DNA of 51,686 nucleotides from Myxococcota bacterium (GTDB lineage: Bacteria > Myxococcota_A > UBA9160 > SZUA-336). Below the pieces are notes generated by a model. The model ran no database searches, was not told the origin of the DNA, and was given only the letters and a program-made list of their open reading frames with translations. Location: the NCBI GenBank assembly GCA_035498015.1, contig DATKAO010000108.1, positions 1-51,686 of the forward strand, given 5' to 3'. Of the stretch, positions 35,837 through 45,211 are shown in pieces. Positions within the stretch are counted from its first letter, which is position 1, and each line of letters begins with the position of its first letter. The position numbers and the translations under genes were made by a program.

Positions 35837-36465
35837 GTCTTCTCCGTGGCGCCGACTCCGTGAAGGAAGAAGTCGACGATGGCTTCGGCGTCGCGTTCGA
35901 CGCTCTTCAGTGACGCGTTCTGGATGCGGTCGATGATCGCGCCGCGCATGGTCTCGATCAGGAAGCGCGCGGCGCGCCGGGTGTCACACTTGCGCAGCTC
36001 GCCGCTGTGTGCGCCCGCCTCGACGATGGACAGCACGTACTGCAAGAGGCTTTCGCGGTTCTCCTCGAGCTTGCGCCCCAGGAGTGACTCGCGGCGGAAG
36101 CCGAGCTGGGTGCGCTCCTGCACCACGCGGAAGATCTCGCGGTTCTCGCGCGTGTGCTCGAGCGCAGCGCGCATCAGCGCCACGAGCTGGGCCTTCGTGC
36201 CGCGCGCGCGCGCGGTCTGCGCGCGGGCGCGCGCGATCAGCTCCTCGTAGCCGAGCTGCGCCACGTTGGCGAGCAGGTCTTCCTTGTTGCGGAAGTAGAG
36301 ATAGATCGTGCCCTTGGAGATCCCGGCCTCGCTGGCGATGCGCTCCATCGACGCGTCGTCGAAGCCCGACTCGCCGATCACGCGCCGCGCCGCGCGCACG
36401 ATCTCGCTCGTGCGGAAGTCCTTGATGACTTCCTCTTTCGTCCGCGCGTGATGCGGCGCCGCCAC
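35833..36465 (-). CDS. TetR-family transcriptional regulator
   Basis: 210 aa. N-terminal helix-turn-helix: RAARRVIGESGFDDASMERIASEAGISKGTIYLYFRNKEDLLANV, the TetR pattern. The C-terminal ligand-binding part begins ARARAQTARARGTKAQLV. GTG 36465 with GGGGGAA before it is chosen; an ATG at 36528 would add 21 residues but coincides with a palindromic operator, where an operator would be better upstream of the start. It probably represses itself and the co-transcribed tolC gene until a toxic ligand binds. Its stop overlaps the tolC ATG. Confidence 0.9.
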   Translation of the reverse strand: MAAPHHARTKEEVIKDFRTSEIVRAARRVIGESGFDDASMERIASEAGISKGTIYLYFRNKEDLLANVAQLGYEELIARARAQTARARGTKAQLVALMRAALEHTRENREIFRVVQERTQLGFRRESLLGRKLEENRESLLQYVLSIVEAGAHSGELRKCDTRRAARFLIETMRGAIIDRIQNASLKSVERDAEAIVDFFLHGVGATEKT

Positions 36466-36510
36466 GGTTCCCCCAAATCTCGGTTCAGTGCGATGAAACG
36501 AGGTCCAGTC

Positions 36511-36526
36511 GACTGAACGCTCAGTC
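36511..36526. promoter_or_regulatory. palindromic operator of the TetR-family regulator
   Basis: GACTGA-ACGC-TCAGTC, perfect 6-bp arms with a 4-base spacer, 46-61 bases before the regulator's GTG start and about 140 bases before the divergent carD start. The size and form match TetR-type operators. Confidence 0.65.
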
Positions 36527-36583
36527 ATCAGCCTACGCGGACAGGCAGGGCATGTGCAACTCGCCCGGTGCCCCGAGCCGAAG

Positions 36584-36592
36584 TGTTACGAT
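36584..36592 (+). promoter_or_regulatory. extended -10 box before the carD operon
   Basis: TG-T-TACGAT is an extended -10 about 70 bases before the GTG at 36663. A nearly identical TG-T-TACTCT precedes the deaminase gene at 50922. No clear -35 is seen. Confidence 0.4.
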
Positions 36593-36662
36593 GGGCGCGG
36601 CCGGGCAGGGTGGGCGACGGTTCCGGGGGGTCGTCTTGGCGGCAGGGGCCAGGAAATGGGAA

Positions 36663-37145
36663 GTGAAGGTCGGTGAGCTCGCGGTATACCCCGGGCACGG
36701 CGTCGCACGCGTCGAGGCCCTGCAGGTGCGGGAGATCGCCGGCCGCCGGCTCGAATTCCTGGTGCTGCGCAAGCTCGACGACGAGTCGCGCATCCTGATC
36801 CCGCGCGACCGGATCGAAGAAGTGGGTCTGCGCCCGCCGATCGAGGGCAACGACGCCGCGCGCATCTGGAAGATCCTGAAGGAGCGCAAGCGCACGCGGC
36901 CGCGCAGCGGCATTGCCTGGAGCCGCCAGTTCCGCGAGCTGCAGGAGAAGCTGAAGGTCGGCACGATCTTCGAGACTGCCGAGGTGCTGCGCGACCTGCT
37001 GCGGCTGCAGCACACCAAGGAGCTGTCGTTCGGCGAGCGCAAGCTGCTCGAGAACGCCCGCTCGCTGCTCGTGCAAGAGCTCGCCGCTGCGGAGAAAACC
37101 GGCGCGGAAGAGATCGAGGCTTCGATCCGCGCGGCGGTCAAGTAG
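36663..37145 (+). CDS. carD: CarD-family transcription regulator
   Basis: 160 aa. N-terminal RNA polymerase-interaction Tudor-like domain: VKVGELAVYPGHGVARVEAL and EFLVLRKLDDESRILIPRDRI match CarD/CdnL. The C-terminal helical part has GIAWSRQFRELQEKLKVGTIFETAEVLRDLLRL and LSFGERKLLENARSLLVQELAAAE, the DNA-contacting half. CarD stabilises open promoter complexes, including rRNA promoters. The GTG is chosen because the family starts almost exactly there (MFKVGD-like); an upstream GC-rich extension is not conserved-looking. It heads the operon to ispD, 17 bases away. Confidence 0.88.
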   Translation: MKVGELAVYPGHGVARVEALQVREIAGRRLEFLVLRKLDDESRILIPRDRIEEVGLRPPIEGNDAARIWKILKERKRTRPRSGIAWSRQFRELQEKLKVGTIFETAEVLRDLLRLQHTKELSFGERKLLENARSLLVQELAAAEKTGAEEIEASIRAAVK

Positions 37146-37162
37146 CGTTATATTCGAAAGCC

Positions 37163-37852
37163 ATGCGTGCGCTGGCTGTGGTGCTCGCGGCCGGGCAGGG
37201 AGTCCGCCTGGGCCGAGACGTCCCGAAGGGATTCGTGCGCCTGCGCGGCCGGACTCTTCTCGAGTGGAGCGTGGCGGCGCTGGCGCGCAGCGCCGAGGTC
37301 GAAGCGATCCAGCCGGTGCTGCCACCGGGTCTCTCCGCCGAGCCGATCTCGGGCCTGGGCGAGGTCGCCTGGCTTCCGCCCGTGACCGGCGGCGAACGGC
37401 GCCAGGACTCGGTGCTGCGCGGGCTCGAGGCCGGCGCGGCGGCGCGGCCGGACCTGCGCTGGGTGCTGGTGCACGACGCGGCGCGCTGCCTGGTCGAGCC
37501 CGCCGACGTGGCGGCCGTGCTCGCGGCGGCGCGCGAGACCGGCGCGGCCCTGCCGGTGCTGCCCGCGAGTGACACCGTGAAGCTGCTCGACGGAGCCCGC
37601 GTCGAGCGCACGCTCGAGCGCGCCCGGCTCGGGCTCGCACAGACGCCGCAGGCATTCCGGATCGAGGTCCTGCGGGAAGCGCTCGAGAAGGCCGAACGCG
37701 ACGGCTTCGAGGGCACCGACTGCGCGTCGCTGGTCGAGCGGCTGGGCGTCGAGGTGCGCACCTCGGCCGGCCGCGCCGGGAACTTCAAGGTGACCCATCC
37801 CGAGGACCTGGCGCGCGCGGAGGCCGCGCTGGCCGCGCGCGGAGACGCGTGA
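37163..37852 (+). CDS. ispD: 2-C-methyl-D-erythritol 4-phosphate cytidylyltransferase
   Basis: 229 aa. LAAGQGVRLGRDVPKGFVRL is the CTP-binding loop, with the Arg and Lys kept; VHDAARCLVEP and LPVLPASDTVKLL follow the family, and AQTPQAFRIEVLREALEKA and GTDCASLVERLG are the later signatures. It makes CDP-methylerythritol in the MEP route to isoprenoids. TATATT stands 9 bases before the ATG. Its stop overlaps the ispF ATG (TGATG). Confidence 0.94.
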   Translation: MRALAVVLAAGQGVRLGRDVPKGFVRLRGRTLLEWSVAALARSAEVEAIQPVLPPGLSAEPISGLGEVAWLPPVTGGERRQDSVLRGLEAGAAARPDLRWVLVHDAARCLVEPADVAAVLAAARETGAALPVLPASDTVKLLDGARVERTLERARLGLAQTPQAFRIEVLREALEKAERDGFEGTDCASLVERLGVEVRTSAGRAGNFKVTHPEDLARAEAALAARGDA

Positions 37853-38331
37853 TGCGCATCGGGCAGGGCTACGACGTACACCGGCTGGTGTCGGGGCGGG
37901 CGCTCCTGCTGGGCGGCGTGCGCATTCCGCACGCGCGCGGGCTCGAAGGTCACTCCGACGCCGACGTGCTCGCGCACGCGGTCGGCGACGCCTTGCTGGG
38001 GGCGCTGGGCCAGGGCGACCTGGGCGTGCACTTCCCGTCGAGCGACGCGCGCTGGAAGGACGCCGCGGGCTCACTCCTGTTGAGTCAGATCGTCGCCAAG
38101 CTCGCGCCGGCCGGCCTCGCGATCGCCAACGTCGACGCCACGATCATCGCGCAGGAGCCGCGTCTCGCGCCGTTCCGGATCGAGATCCAGGAGAGCCTGG
38201 CGAAGCTGCTCGGCGTGGAGCGCGAGCGCGTGAACGTGAAGCTCAAGAGCAGCGACGGCCTGGGGGCGATGGGCCGCGCGGAGGGCATCGCCGCGCAGGC
38301 GGTCGTGCTGCTGGAGCGGGCCGCGCGATGA
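37852..38331 (+). CDS. ispF: 2-C-methyl-D-erythritol 2,4-cyclodiphosphate synthase
   Basis: 159 aa. GYDVHRL holds the metal Asp and His; LEGHSDADVLAHAVGDALLGA holds the third metal His; VHFPSSDARWKDAAG and NVDATIIAQEPRLAP are standard. LKSSDGLGAMGRAEGIAAQA closes the family. It catalyses the MEP step after IspE (not in the window). ATG 37852 or GTG 37849 can be the start. Its stop overlaps the cysS ATG. Confidence 0.95.
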   Translation: MRIGQGYDVHRLVSGRALLLGGVRIPHARGLEGHSDADVLAHAVGDALLGALGQGDLGVHFPSSDARWKDAAGSLLLSQIVAKLAPAGLAIANVDATIIAQEPRLAPFRIEIQESLAKLLGVERERVNVKLKSSDGLGAMGRAEGIAAQAVVLLERAAR

Positions 38332-39731
38332 GCGAGCTCGTGCTCTACAACACGCTGACCCGGCGCAAGGACCCGTTCGTGCCGCTCGAGCCGGGCTTCG
38401 TGCGCATCTACTCCTGCGGGCCCACGGTCTACAGCCGCCAGCACCTGGGCAACCTGCGCGCCTACGTGTTCGCGGACCTCTTGAACCGCACGCTGCGCTA
38501 CTTCGGCTACCGGGTGAAGCACGTCATCAACATCACCGACGTGGGTCATCTGACCAGCGACGCCGACTCGGGCGACGACAAGATGGAGAAGGCGGCGCGC
38601 GAGTCGCACCAGAGCGCCTGGGACATCGCGGCCAAGTGGACCGGCGTGTTCCGCGCCGACCTGGCGAAGCTCGCCTTCCGCGAGCCCGACGTCTGGTGCA
38701 AGGCGACCGACTACATCCCCGAGCAGATCGCGATGATCCGGACCTTGGCTGCGAAGGGCTTCACATACGCGACCCGCGACGGGCTGTACTTTGACACCTC
38801 GAAGGACCCGCACTACGGCGAGCTCGCGCGCCTGGATCTCGCCGAGCAGGAGACCCAGGAGCGCATCGAGCACGCCAGCGAGAAGCGAAACGCCGCGGAC
38901 TTCGCGCTGTGGAAGCTCTCGCCGCCGGGGGAGTCACGACAGATGGAGTGGGACAGTCCCTGGGGCCGCGGCTTTCCCGGCTGGCACATCGAGTGCTCGG
39001 CGATGAGCGTGAAGCACCTCGGCGAGCGCTTCGACATCCACACCGGCGGCGTCGACCACATCCCCGTGCACCACCCCAACGAGATCGCGCAGTCCGAGGC
39101 GGCGCTGGGCGTGCACCCGTGGGTGCCGTACTGGCTGCACGGCGGCTGGCTCATGTTCGGTGACTCGAAGCTGTCGAAGTCGACGGGCGGGAGCGTCTTG
39201 AACCTCGACGCGCTGCTCGACGCGGGCATCGCCGCGCTCTCCTACCGCTACTTCCTGCTGGGCGGTCACTACCGCCAGCAGCTCGCGTTCTCGGAGGAGG
39301 CCATCCGCGGCGCCGAGCAGTCGCGCAAGCGCCTCCTGCGCCATGCGCTCGAGGCGCGCGAAGACGCGTCGAGCCGCGGGCCGGAAGAAGCGGCCGAGCT
39401 GCGCGCGCGTTTCCGCGCCGCGCTGGCCGACGACCTGAACGCGCCGCGCGCGCTCGCGGTGGCCTGGGAGGTGGCGCGCAGCGACTCACTGGGCGGGCGC
39501 GAGAAGTGGCAGCTCTTGTGCGAGTTCGACCAGGTGCTGGGGCTCGGCCTGGCCGACGCCAAGCCCGAGGAGCAGGAGAGCGACGCCGAGATCGACGCGC
39601 TGGTGCGCGCGCGCGATGCCGCGCGCGCCGCCAAGGACTGGAAGCGCGCCGACGAGCTGCGCGGCGAGCTCAAGCGCCGCGGCATCACCTTGACCGATTC
39701 GCCGCAGGGCACACGGTGGAAGCGTGGCTGA
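38328..39731 (+). CDS. cysS: cysteinyl-tRNA synthetase
   Basis: 467 aa. [19 protein letters not shown] carries the zinc Cys and the HIGH motif as [28 protein letters not shown] (zinc Cys) and [21 protein letters not shown] supply the other zinc ligands; KLSKSTGG is the KMSKS loop with Met replaced by Leu. Charges tRNA-Cys. Its stop overlaps the uvrB GTG by 8 bases, an unusual link to excision repair in this operon. Confidence 0.97.
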   Translation: MSELVLYNTLTRRKDPFVPLEPGFVRIYSCGPTVYSRQHLGNLRAYVFADLLNRTLRYFGYRVKHVINITDVGHLTSDADSGDDKMEKAARESHQSAWDIAAKWTGVFRADLAKLAFREPDVWCKATDYIPEQIAMIRTLAAKGFTYATRDGLYFDTSKDPHYGELARLDLAEQETQERIEHASEKRNAADFALWKLSPPGESRQMEWDSPWGRGFPGWHIECSAMSVKHLGERFDIHTGGVDHIPVHHPNEIAQSEAALGVHPWVPYWLHGGWLMFGDSKLSKSTGGSVLNLDALLDAGIAALSYRYFLLGGHYRQQLAFSEEAIRGAEQSRKRLLRHALEAREDASSRGPEEAAELRARFRAALADDLNAPRALAVAWEVARSDSLGGREKWQLLCEFDQVLGLGLADAKPEEQESDAEIDALVRARDAARAAKDWKRADELRGELKRRGITLTDSPQGTRWKRG

Positions 39732-41814
39732 CTTCGAGGTCGTCTCCGACTACCGGCCGCTCGGCGACCAGCCGCGCGCGATCGAGGAGCTGGTGGATGG
39801 CCTGACCCGGGGTATCTCGCACCAGACGCTGCTCGGCATCACGGGCAGCGGCAAGACCGCGACCATGTCGTGGGTGATCGAGCGCGTGCAGCGCCCCACG
39901 CTGGTCATGGCGCCGAACAAGACCCTGGCCGCGCAGCTCTACGGCGAGTTCAAGAAGCTGTTCCCCAAGAACGCCGTCGAGTACTTCGTCAGCTACTACG
40001 ACTACTACCAGCCCGAAGCCTACATCCCGACCACCGACACCTACATCGAGAAGGACTCCTCGATCAACGAGGAGATCGACAAGCTGCGCCACTCCGCGAC
40101 GCGTTCGGTGTTGTCACGGCGCGACGTGATCGTGGTGGCGAGTGTCTCGTGCATCTATGGCCTGGGCTCGCCCGAGACCTACGGCCAGATGCACGCCTAC
40201 GTCGAAGTCGGCCAGCGCATGCGCCGCGACGAGTTCACGCGCAAGCTGGTCGACATGCTCTACGACCGCAACGACCTCGACTTCCACCGCGGCACGTTCC
40301 GCGTGCGTGGCGACGTGGTCGAGGTGTTTCCGGCCTACGAAGACGAGCGTGCGATCCGAGTCGAGTTCTTCGGCGACGAGGTCGACACCATCTCCGAGAT
40401 CGACCCGTTGCGCGCGCGCGTGCTCGCCAAGCCGCGCGTGGCCGTGGTGTTCCCGAACAGTCACTACGTGCAGACCCGCGAGCGGCTCGAGCGCGCGATC
40501 GAGGGCATCCGCGGCGAGCTCGACGAGCGCATCCAGCAGTTCAAGGGCGAGAACAAGCTGCTCGAGGCGCAGCGCATCGAGCAGCGCACCATGTACGACC
40601 TCGAGATGCTGTCCGAGATGGGCTTCTGCCACGGCGTCGAGAACTACTCGCGCTGGCTCGACGGTCGGGTGCGCGACCAGCCGCCGTACACGCTGATCGA
40701 CTACTTCCCCAAGGACTTCCTGTGCTTCGTCGACGAGAGTCATGTGACCGTGCCGCAGATCGGCGGCATGTTCCGCGGCGACCGCCGGCGCAAGGACACA
40801 CTGGTGGACTTCGGCTTCCGGCTGCCCTCGGCGGTGGACAACCGGCCGCTGCGCTTCGAGGAGTGGGAGCAGCGCGTCGGCCAGGTGCTGTTCGTGTCGG
40901 CCACCCCGGCCGAGTACGAGCTCGAGAAGAGCGTGGGCGTGGTGGTCGAACAAATCATCCGCCCCACGGGTCTGATCGATCCCCAGGTCGTGCTGCGGCC
41001 GGCCAAGAACCAGGTCGAGGACCTGCTCGGCGAGATCCGCGAGCGCGTGGCGCTCGGCGACCGCGTGCTGGTGACCACGCTGACCAAGCGCATGGCCGAG
41101 GAGCTGACCAGCTATTACCAGGACGTGGGGATCCGCGTGCGCTACCTGCACTCCGAGGTGCCGACGATCGAGCGCACCGAGATCCTGCGCGACCTGCGCA
41201 ACGGCGAGTTCGACGTTCTGGTCGGGATCAACCTGCTGCGCGAGGGCCTGAACCTGCCCGAAGTGTCTCTGGTCGCGATTCTCGACGCCGACAAGGAGGG
41301 CTTCCTGCGCTCGACGCGCTCGCTGATCCAGACCATGGGCCGCGCCGCCAGGAACGTGCGCGGGCTGGTGCTGCTCTACGCCGACGTCGAGACCGACTCG
41401 ATCCGCGACGCCATGGCCGAGACCACGCGCCGGCGCGCGCTCCAGGCCGAGTACAACGAGAAGAACGGAATCACTCCGCGCACCGTGGAGAGCGCGATCA
41501 CGGCGCTCTCCGACAGCCTGTACGAGGCCGACTACGTGACGGTGCCGAAGGCGGCCGACCTCGACTTCAGCCCCGAGGAGCTGCGCAGCGAGGTCCAGAA
41601 GCTGCGCGCGCAGATGCGCAAGGCCGCCGAGGACCTCGACTTCGAGCGCGCGGCCGAGCTGCGCGACCGCATCAAGACACTCGAGGAGGGCGCGCTGCTG
41701 GCGGGCTACGAGGGCGAAGCCGGCGCGAGCCAGCCCGCTGCGGCCTCGCCCCGGCGCGGCGGCGGCATGCGCGGGCCCGGCGGCAGACGGGGCGGCGGGC
41801 GCAGGCGGCGGTGA
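39724..41814 (+). CDS. uvrB: UvrABC excinuclease subunit B
   Basis: 696 aa. Walker [12 protein letters not shown] (residues 38-45), the beta-hairpin [38 protein letters not shown] that holds damaged [18 protein letters not shown], and helicase motif [11 protein letters not shown]. The UVR domain [29 protein letters not shown] binds UvrC. The last ~30 residues are an unusual Gly/Arg-rich tail. GTG start; GTGA overlap with uvrC. Confidence 0.97.
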   Translation: MADFEVVSDYRPLGDQPRAIEELVDGLTRGISHQTLLGITGSGKTATMSWVIERVQRPTLVMAPNKTLAAQLYGEFKKLFPKNAVEYFVSYYDYYQPEAYIPTTDTYIEKDSSINEEIDKLRHSATRSVLSRRDVIVVASVSCIYGLGSPETYGQMHAYVEVGQRMRRDEFTRKLVDMLYDRNDLDFHRGTFRVRGDVVEVFPAYEDERAIRVEFFGDEVDTISEIDPLRARVLAKPRVAVVFPNSHYVQTRERLERAIEGIRGELDERIQQFKGENKLLEAQRIEQRTMYDLEMLSEMGFCHGVENYSRWLDGRVRDQPPYTLIDYFPKDFLCFVDESHVTVPQIGGMFRGDRRRKDTLVDFGFRLPSAVDNRPLRFEEWEQRVGQVLFVSATPAEYELEKSVGVVVEQIIRPTGLIDPQVVLRPAKNQVEDLLGEIRERVALGDRVLVTTLTKRMAEELTSYYQDVGIRVRYLHSEVPTIERTEILRDLRNGEFDVLVGINLLREGLNLPEVSLVAILDADKEGFLRSTRSLIQTMGRAARNVRGLVLLYADVETDSIRDAMAETTRRRALQAEYNEKNGITPRTVESAITALSDSLYEADYVTVPKAADLDFSPEELRSEVQKLRAQMRKAAEDLDFERAAELRDRIKTLEEGALLAGYEGEAGASQPAAASPRRGGGMRGPGGRRGGGRRRR

Positions 41815-43763
41815 CTCCGCTCGAGGAGCGCATCGCGCTGCTCCCGGTCGAGCCCGGCGTCTACCTGTTCCGCGACGCCGACGCGCGCGTGCTCTACGTG
41901 GGCAAGGCGCAGAGCCTGCGCGCGCGCGTGCGCAGCTACTTCAACCGCGGCGGCGACGGCCGCATGCAAGTGCCGTTTCTGGTCGAGCGCATCGCCGACG
42001 TGGAGGTGATCGCCACCGCCAACGTGAAAGAGGCGCTGCTGCTCGAGAACCAGCTGATCAAGCAGCACAAGCCGCGCTTCAACGTGCGGCTGCGCGACGA
42101 CAAGAACTACCTCGCCCTGCGGCTCGATCCCGAGGAGCCGTACCCGCGCTTCACCGAGACACGGCGCTTCGCGCGCGACGGAGCGCTGTACTTCGGGCCG
42201 TACACCTCGAGTCTCTCGCTGCGCGAGACGCTGGCCACCCTGCAGCGCATCTTCCCGCTGCGCACCTGCAGCGACCCGGTGTTCCGCAGCTACCGGCGCC
42301 AGGGCCGGCCGTGTCTCGAGCACTCGATCGGACGCTGCGCGGCGCCGTGCTGCGGGCGCATCTCGGACGAGGCCTACGGCGAGCTGGTCTCGGGGGCCGC
42401 CTTGTTCATGCGCGGCAAGGCCGAGGACCTGCTGGCCGAGCTGAAGCAGCGCATGCGCGCTGCCGCCGAGGCGGAGCGCTTCGAGGAGGCGGGCCGGCTG
42501 CGCGACCGCGTGCGCGCGGTCGAGCGCACCGTCGAGTCACAGGCCATGGTCTCGCGCCAGTTCGTGGACCGCGACGCGTTCGGCATCGCGCGCGAGGGGC
42601 CGCGGCTGGAGATCCAGGCGCTGCACGTGAGACAGGGCAAGATCGCGGGCAGCGCCTCGTACCAGTTCCGCGACGTGGCGGGCGACGACGCCGAGGCGCT
42701 CGGCTCGTTCCTGACCCAGTTCTACGCCGAGCGCGAGATCCCGCGCGAGGTGCTGGTACCGGTCGAGCTCGAGAGCGCCGCGGCGTTCGAGGAGCTGTGG
42801 CGCGAGCGCGCCGGGCACGCGGTCGAGATCGCGCTGCCCAAACGCGGCGAACGCCGCCGGCTGGTCGAGCTCGCGACCCGGAACGCCGCGCTCGCGCTCC
42901 AGGCGCGCGACCAGAAGGAGCAGAACACGGCCGAGCTGCTCGAGTCGGTGCGCGAGGCGCTGCGGCTCGAGCGCGTGCCCGTCACGATCGAGTGCTACGA
43001 CATCTCGCACCTGCAGGGCAGTCTGGGCGTGGCGTCGCGGGTCTCGTTCGTAGACGCGCGCCCGAACAAGGCCGGCTACCGGAAATACAAGCTGCGCGAG
43101 ACCCAGCCGGGCGACGACTACGGAGCCATGCGCGAGGTGCTGCGCCGGCGGCTCGAGAGACTCGAGAGCGAGCCCGCGCCCGACCTCCTGCTGCTCGACG
43201 GCGGCAAGGGCCAGCTCAACGCGGCGCGCGCGCTGTTCACGGACCTGGGCGTCGAGGGCATCGCGCTGGCCTCGCTGGCCAAGGAGCGCGACGAGGAGTC
43301 AGCCTCACCGCGCGTCTTGCGCCACGGCGGGCAGAAGCGCGAGAAGCTGTTCCTGCCGGCCGTGAAGGACCCGATCCTGCTTGCGACCGACTCGCCGGCG
43401 CTCTTGCTCCTGCAGCGGGTGCGCGACGAGTCACACCGCTTCGCGATCTCCTATCACCGCGAGCTGCGCCGCAAGTCGCAGTTCCGCTCGATCCTCGACG
43501 AGCTGCCGGGCATCGGCCCGACCCGCCGGCGCGCGCTGCTGCGCCACCTGGGCAGCCTGGAGAAGGTGCGCGCCGCGACGCTCGAGGAGCTCGCAGCGGT
43601 GCCCAAGCTGGGCCGGCGCGCGGCTGCCATCGTGCACCGCTTCTTCCACCCCGAGGTGCCCGCTGAAGTAACCCCGCCCGAGCTGACCCCATCCGAGGTG
43701 ACCGACGGGGTCAAGTCGGACACACCCGCCGCCGATCCTACCCCCGAGTCGGACCTTTCCTAG
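41811..43763 (+). CDS. uvrC: UvrABC excinuclease subunit C
   Basis: 650 aa. The GIY-YIG nuclease [29 protein letters not shown] makes the 3' cut; a Cys cluster (RTC, RPC, GRC, APCC) matches the reported [4Fe4S] ligands of UvrC. The UVR domain is [19 protein letters not shown]. The RNase H-like part [11 protein letters not shown] and [12 protein letters not shown] makes the 5' cut; the tandem HhH is [17 protein letters not shown] with [13 protein letters not shown]. The C-terminal 30 residues are Pro/Thr/Glu-rich and probably disordered. uvrA is not in the window. Confidence 0.97.
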   Translation: MTPLEERIALLPVEPGVYLFRDADARVLYVGKAQSLRARVRSYFNRGGDGRMQVPFLVERIADVEVIATANVKEALLLENQLIKQHKPRFNVRLRDDKNYLALRLDPEEPYPRFTETRRFARDGALYFGPYTSSLSLRETLATLQRIFPLRTCSDPVFRSYRRQGRPCLEHSIGRCAAPCCGRISDEAYGELVSGAALFMRGKAEDLLAELKQRMRAAAEAERFEEAGRLRDRVRAVERTVESQAMVSRQFVDRDAFGIAREGPRLEIQALHVRQGKIAGSASYQFRDVAGDDAEALGSFLTQFYAEREIPREVLVPVELESAAAFEELWRERAGHAVEIALPKRGERRRLVELATRNAALALQARDQKEQNTAELLESVREALRLERVPVTIECYDISHLQGSLGVASRVSFVDARPNKAGYRKYKLRETQPGDDYGAMREVLRRRLERLESEPAPDLLLLDGGKGQLNAARALFTDLGVEGIALASLAKERDEESASPRVLRHGGQKREKLFLPAVKDPILLATDSPALLLLQRVRDESHRFAISYHRELRRKSQFRSILDELPGIGPTRRRALLRHLGSLEKVRAATLEELAAVPKLGRRAAAIVHRFFHPEVPAEVTPPELTPSEVTDGVKSDTPAADPTPESDLS

Positions 43764-43781
43764 TCCGTTCGGGAGCGGGAC

Positions 43782-44705
43782 ATGCGTGGGAAGCTCGTGG
43801 TTGCCGCGGCTTGCCTGTCACTCTGCGCGTTCGCTGCCGGCGCGCGGGCCGATCTGTACCGTTGGGTCGACTCCGAGGGCCAGGTGCACGTGACCGACGA
43901 CCGCGCCCAGGTGCCCCCGGGCGCGACGGTGACCGTGCAGCCGACGCGCGGCAAGAAGCCCGCGAGTGCGCCGGCGCCCACCAGCGCCCCCAGCCCCGCG
44001 GCGGCAAGTCCGGCGCAGCCCGCCAGCAAGCGCTCCGCCTCGCGCGTGCTCGCGCTGGAGCCGCAGGACGGCTCGCGGCCCGGACGGGTGCACGTGCTGC
44101 ACTTCGAGAAGGCGAGTCACGAGATCTCGCTCAACGTGACCCTCGCCGACCGCGCCCAGTGCGAGTTCAAGGTCGACACGGGCGCCTCGCTCAACACCGT
44201 GCCCGCCTGGGTGGTACGCGAGCTGGGGATCGAGATCGACGACGACACGCCGCGCATCTCGCTGGTGGGCATCTCGGGCAAGCCCGCGCTCGTGCCGCTG
44301 ATCGTGATGCCGCTCGTGCGCGTGGGCGACGTCGCCGTCGAGAACGTCGAGATGGCGGTGCTCGACACCATGAGCGAGGGCCTGCTCGGCATGCCCTTCT
44401 TCAATCACTTCCAAGTGGCGATCGACCCGGCCCAGGGCGAGCTGCGACTCACCGAGATCGACCTGTCCAAGGTCGACGGCGTGTACGACGGCATGAACGA
44501 GGCCGCCTGGCGCCAGCGCTTCCGTCAGCTGCACGAGCGGCTGGCCATGATCCAACGCGCGCGCGAGAAGGTGCCCGAGGAGTCGGAGACCATCGCCGCG
44601 AACTACCTCGACAAGCTCGACAAGCTGGAGAGCGCGGCGCAGCACGAGCTCGACGAGCTCGAAGACCGCGCGCAGGCCGCCGGCGTTCCGCCCGGCTGGC
44701 GGTGA
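43782..44705 (+). CDS. exported retropepsin-like aspartic protease with DUF4124 start
   Basis: 307 aa. Signal peptide KLVVAAACLSLCAFAAGARA, then DLYRWVDSEGQVHVTDDRAQVPPG, the DUF4124 pattern of envelope proteins. A Pro/Ala linker follows, and then a retropepsin-like domain with CEFKVDTGASLNTVPAWV (the catalytic Asp-Thr-Gly is present) and VEMAVLDTMSEGLLGMPFFNHF. The last ~80 residues form a coiled coil. It is like the TIGR02281-type clan AA proteases, of which the function is unknown. The ATG is 18 bases after uvrC. It may be co-transcribed with uvrC. Confidence 0.85.
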   Translation: MRGKLVVAAACLSLCAFAAGARADLYRWVDSEGQVHVTDDRAQVPPGATVTVQPTRGKKPASAPAPTSAPSPAAASPAQPASKRSASRVLALEPQDGSRPGRVHVLHFEKASHEISLNVTLADRAQCEFKVDTGASLNTVPAWVVRELGIEIDDDTPRISLVGISGKPALVPLIVMPLVRVGDVAVENVEMAVLDTMSEGLLGMPFFNHFQVAIDPAQGELRLTEIDLSKVDGVYDGMNEAAWRQRFRQLHERLAMIQRAREKVPEESETIAANYLDKLDKLESAAQHELDELEDRAQAAGVPPGWR

Positions 44706-44878
44706 GAAGCGCGGTCCTCCGCAGCGGGAAAGCTTTTCTCCTTGCGCCGGCAGCCCCGAGAGCGCTCCGCGCCACGGGGCTGCGCAACTCCTGACGCAGC
44801 TGGGTGTAGGGCGGGGTGATTCGCGCGAACGCCCGGCGGGAGCCGCGTTTGGCACCGAGCTTGCTACTCACGCGGCGC

Positions 44879-45211
44879 ATGTCGCCGTTTCACCGGAAGA
44901 TCGTCGAGCTCCTGGAAGGTCGCTACGGAGTCAGCCCTGCGTTTGCAGAGCAGTTCGTGCCGGTCTTCGAACAGGTCGCGCAGAGCCGCCCGTCGTCGGA
45001 TGACTGGGAGGCGCTGATGGCCTGCCTCGCCTCGGCCTACCGCTCGCTGCCGCAGGCCGAAGACAAGACGCTCGCCGAGGCCCAGGTGCTGGTCGGGCAG
45101 TTCGTGGGCGAGCTGCAGAAGATCGACGAGTCACTGAAGGTGGTCGGCGTGTTCCTCGAGCGGCTGCGCGAGCAGCTCGGCGCCCCCCAGGTCCTGCGCA
45201 CGCTGCACTGA
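44879..45211 (+). CDS. helical hypothetical protein before comEC
   Basis: 110 aa, no signal peptide, mostly helical (KIVELLEGRYGVSPAFAEQFVPVFEQVAQ; EAQVLVGQFVGELQKIDESLKVVGVFLERLREQL). No family recognised. The ATG at 44879 is chosen because the region upstream looks poor. Its stop overlaps the presumed CTG start of comEC by 4 bases (CTGA), which suggests that both are translated as a unit. The 173-base gap upstream shows no further gene. Confidence 0.6.
   Translation: MSPFHRKIVELLEGRYGVSPAFAEQFVPVFEQVAQSRPSSDDWEALMACLASAYRSLPQAEDKTLAEAQVLVGQFVGELQKIDESLKVVGVFLERLREQLGAPQVLRTLH

Noticed and set aside
44706-44878. Terminator or RNA gene between the protease and the helical protein
   Set aside because: Only imperfect short stems; no T tract or recognisable RNA fold.
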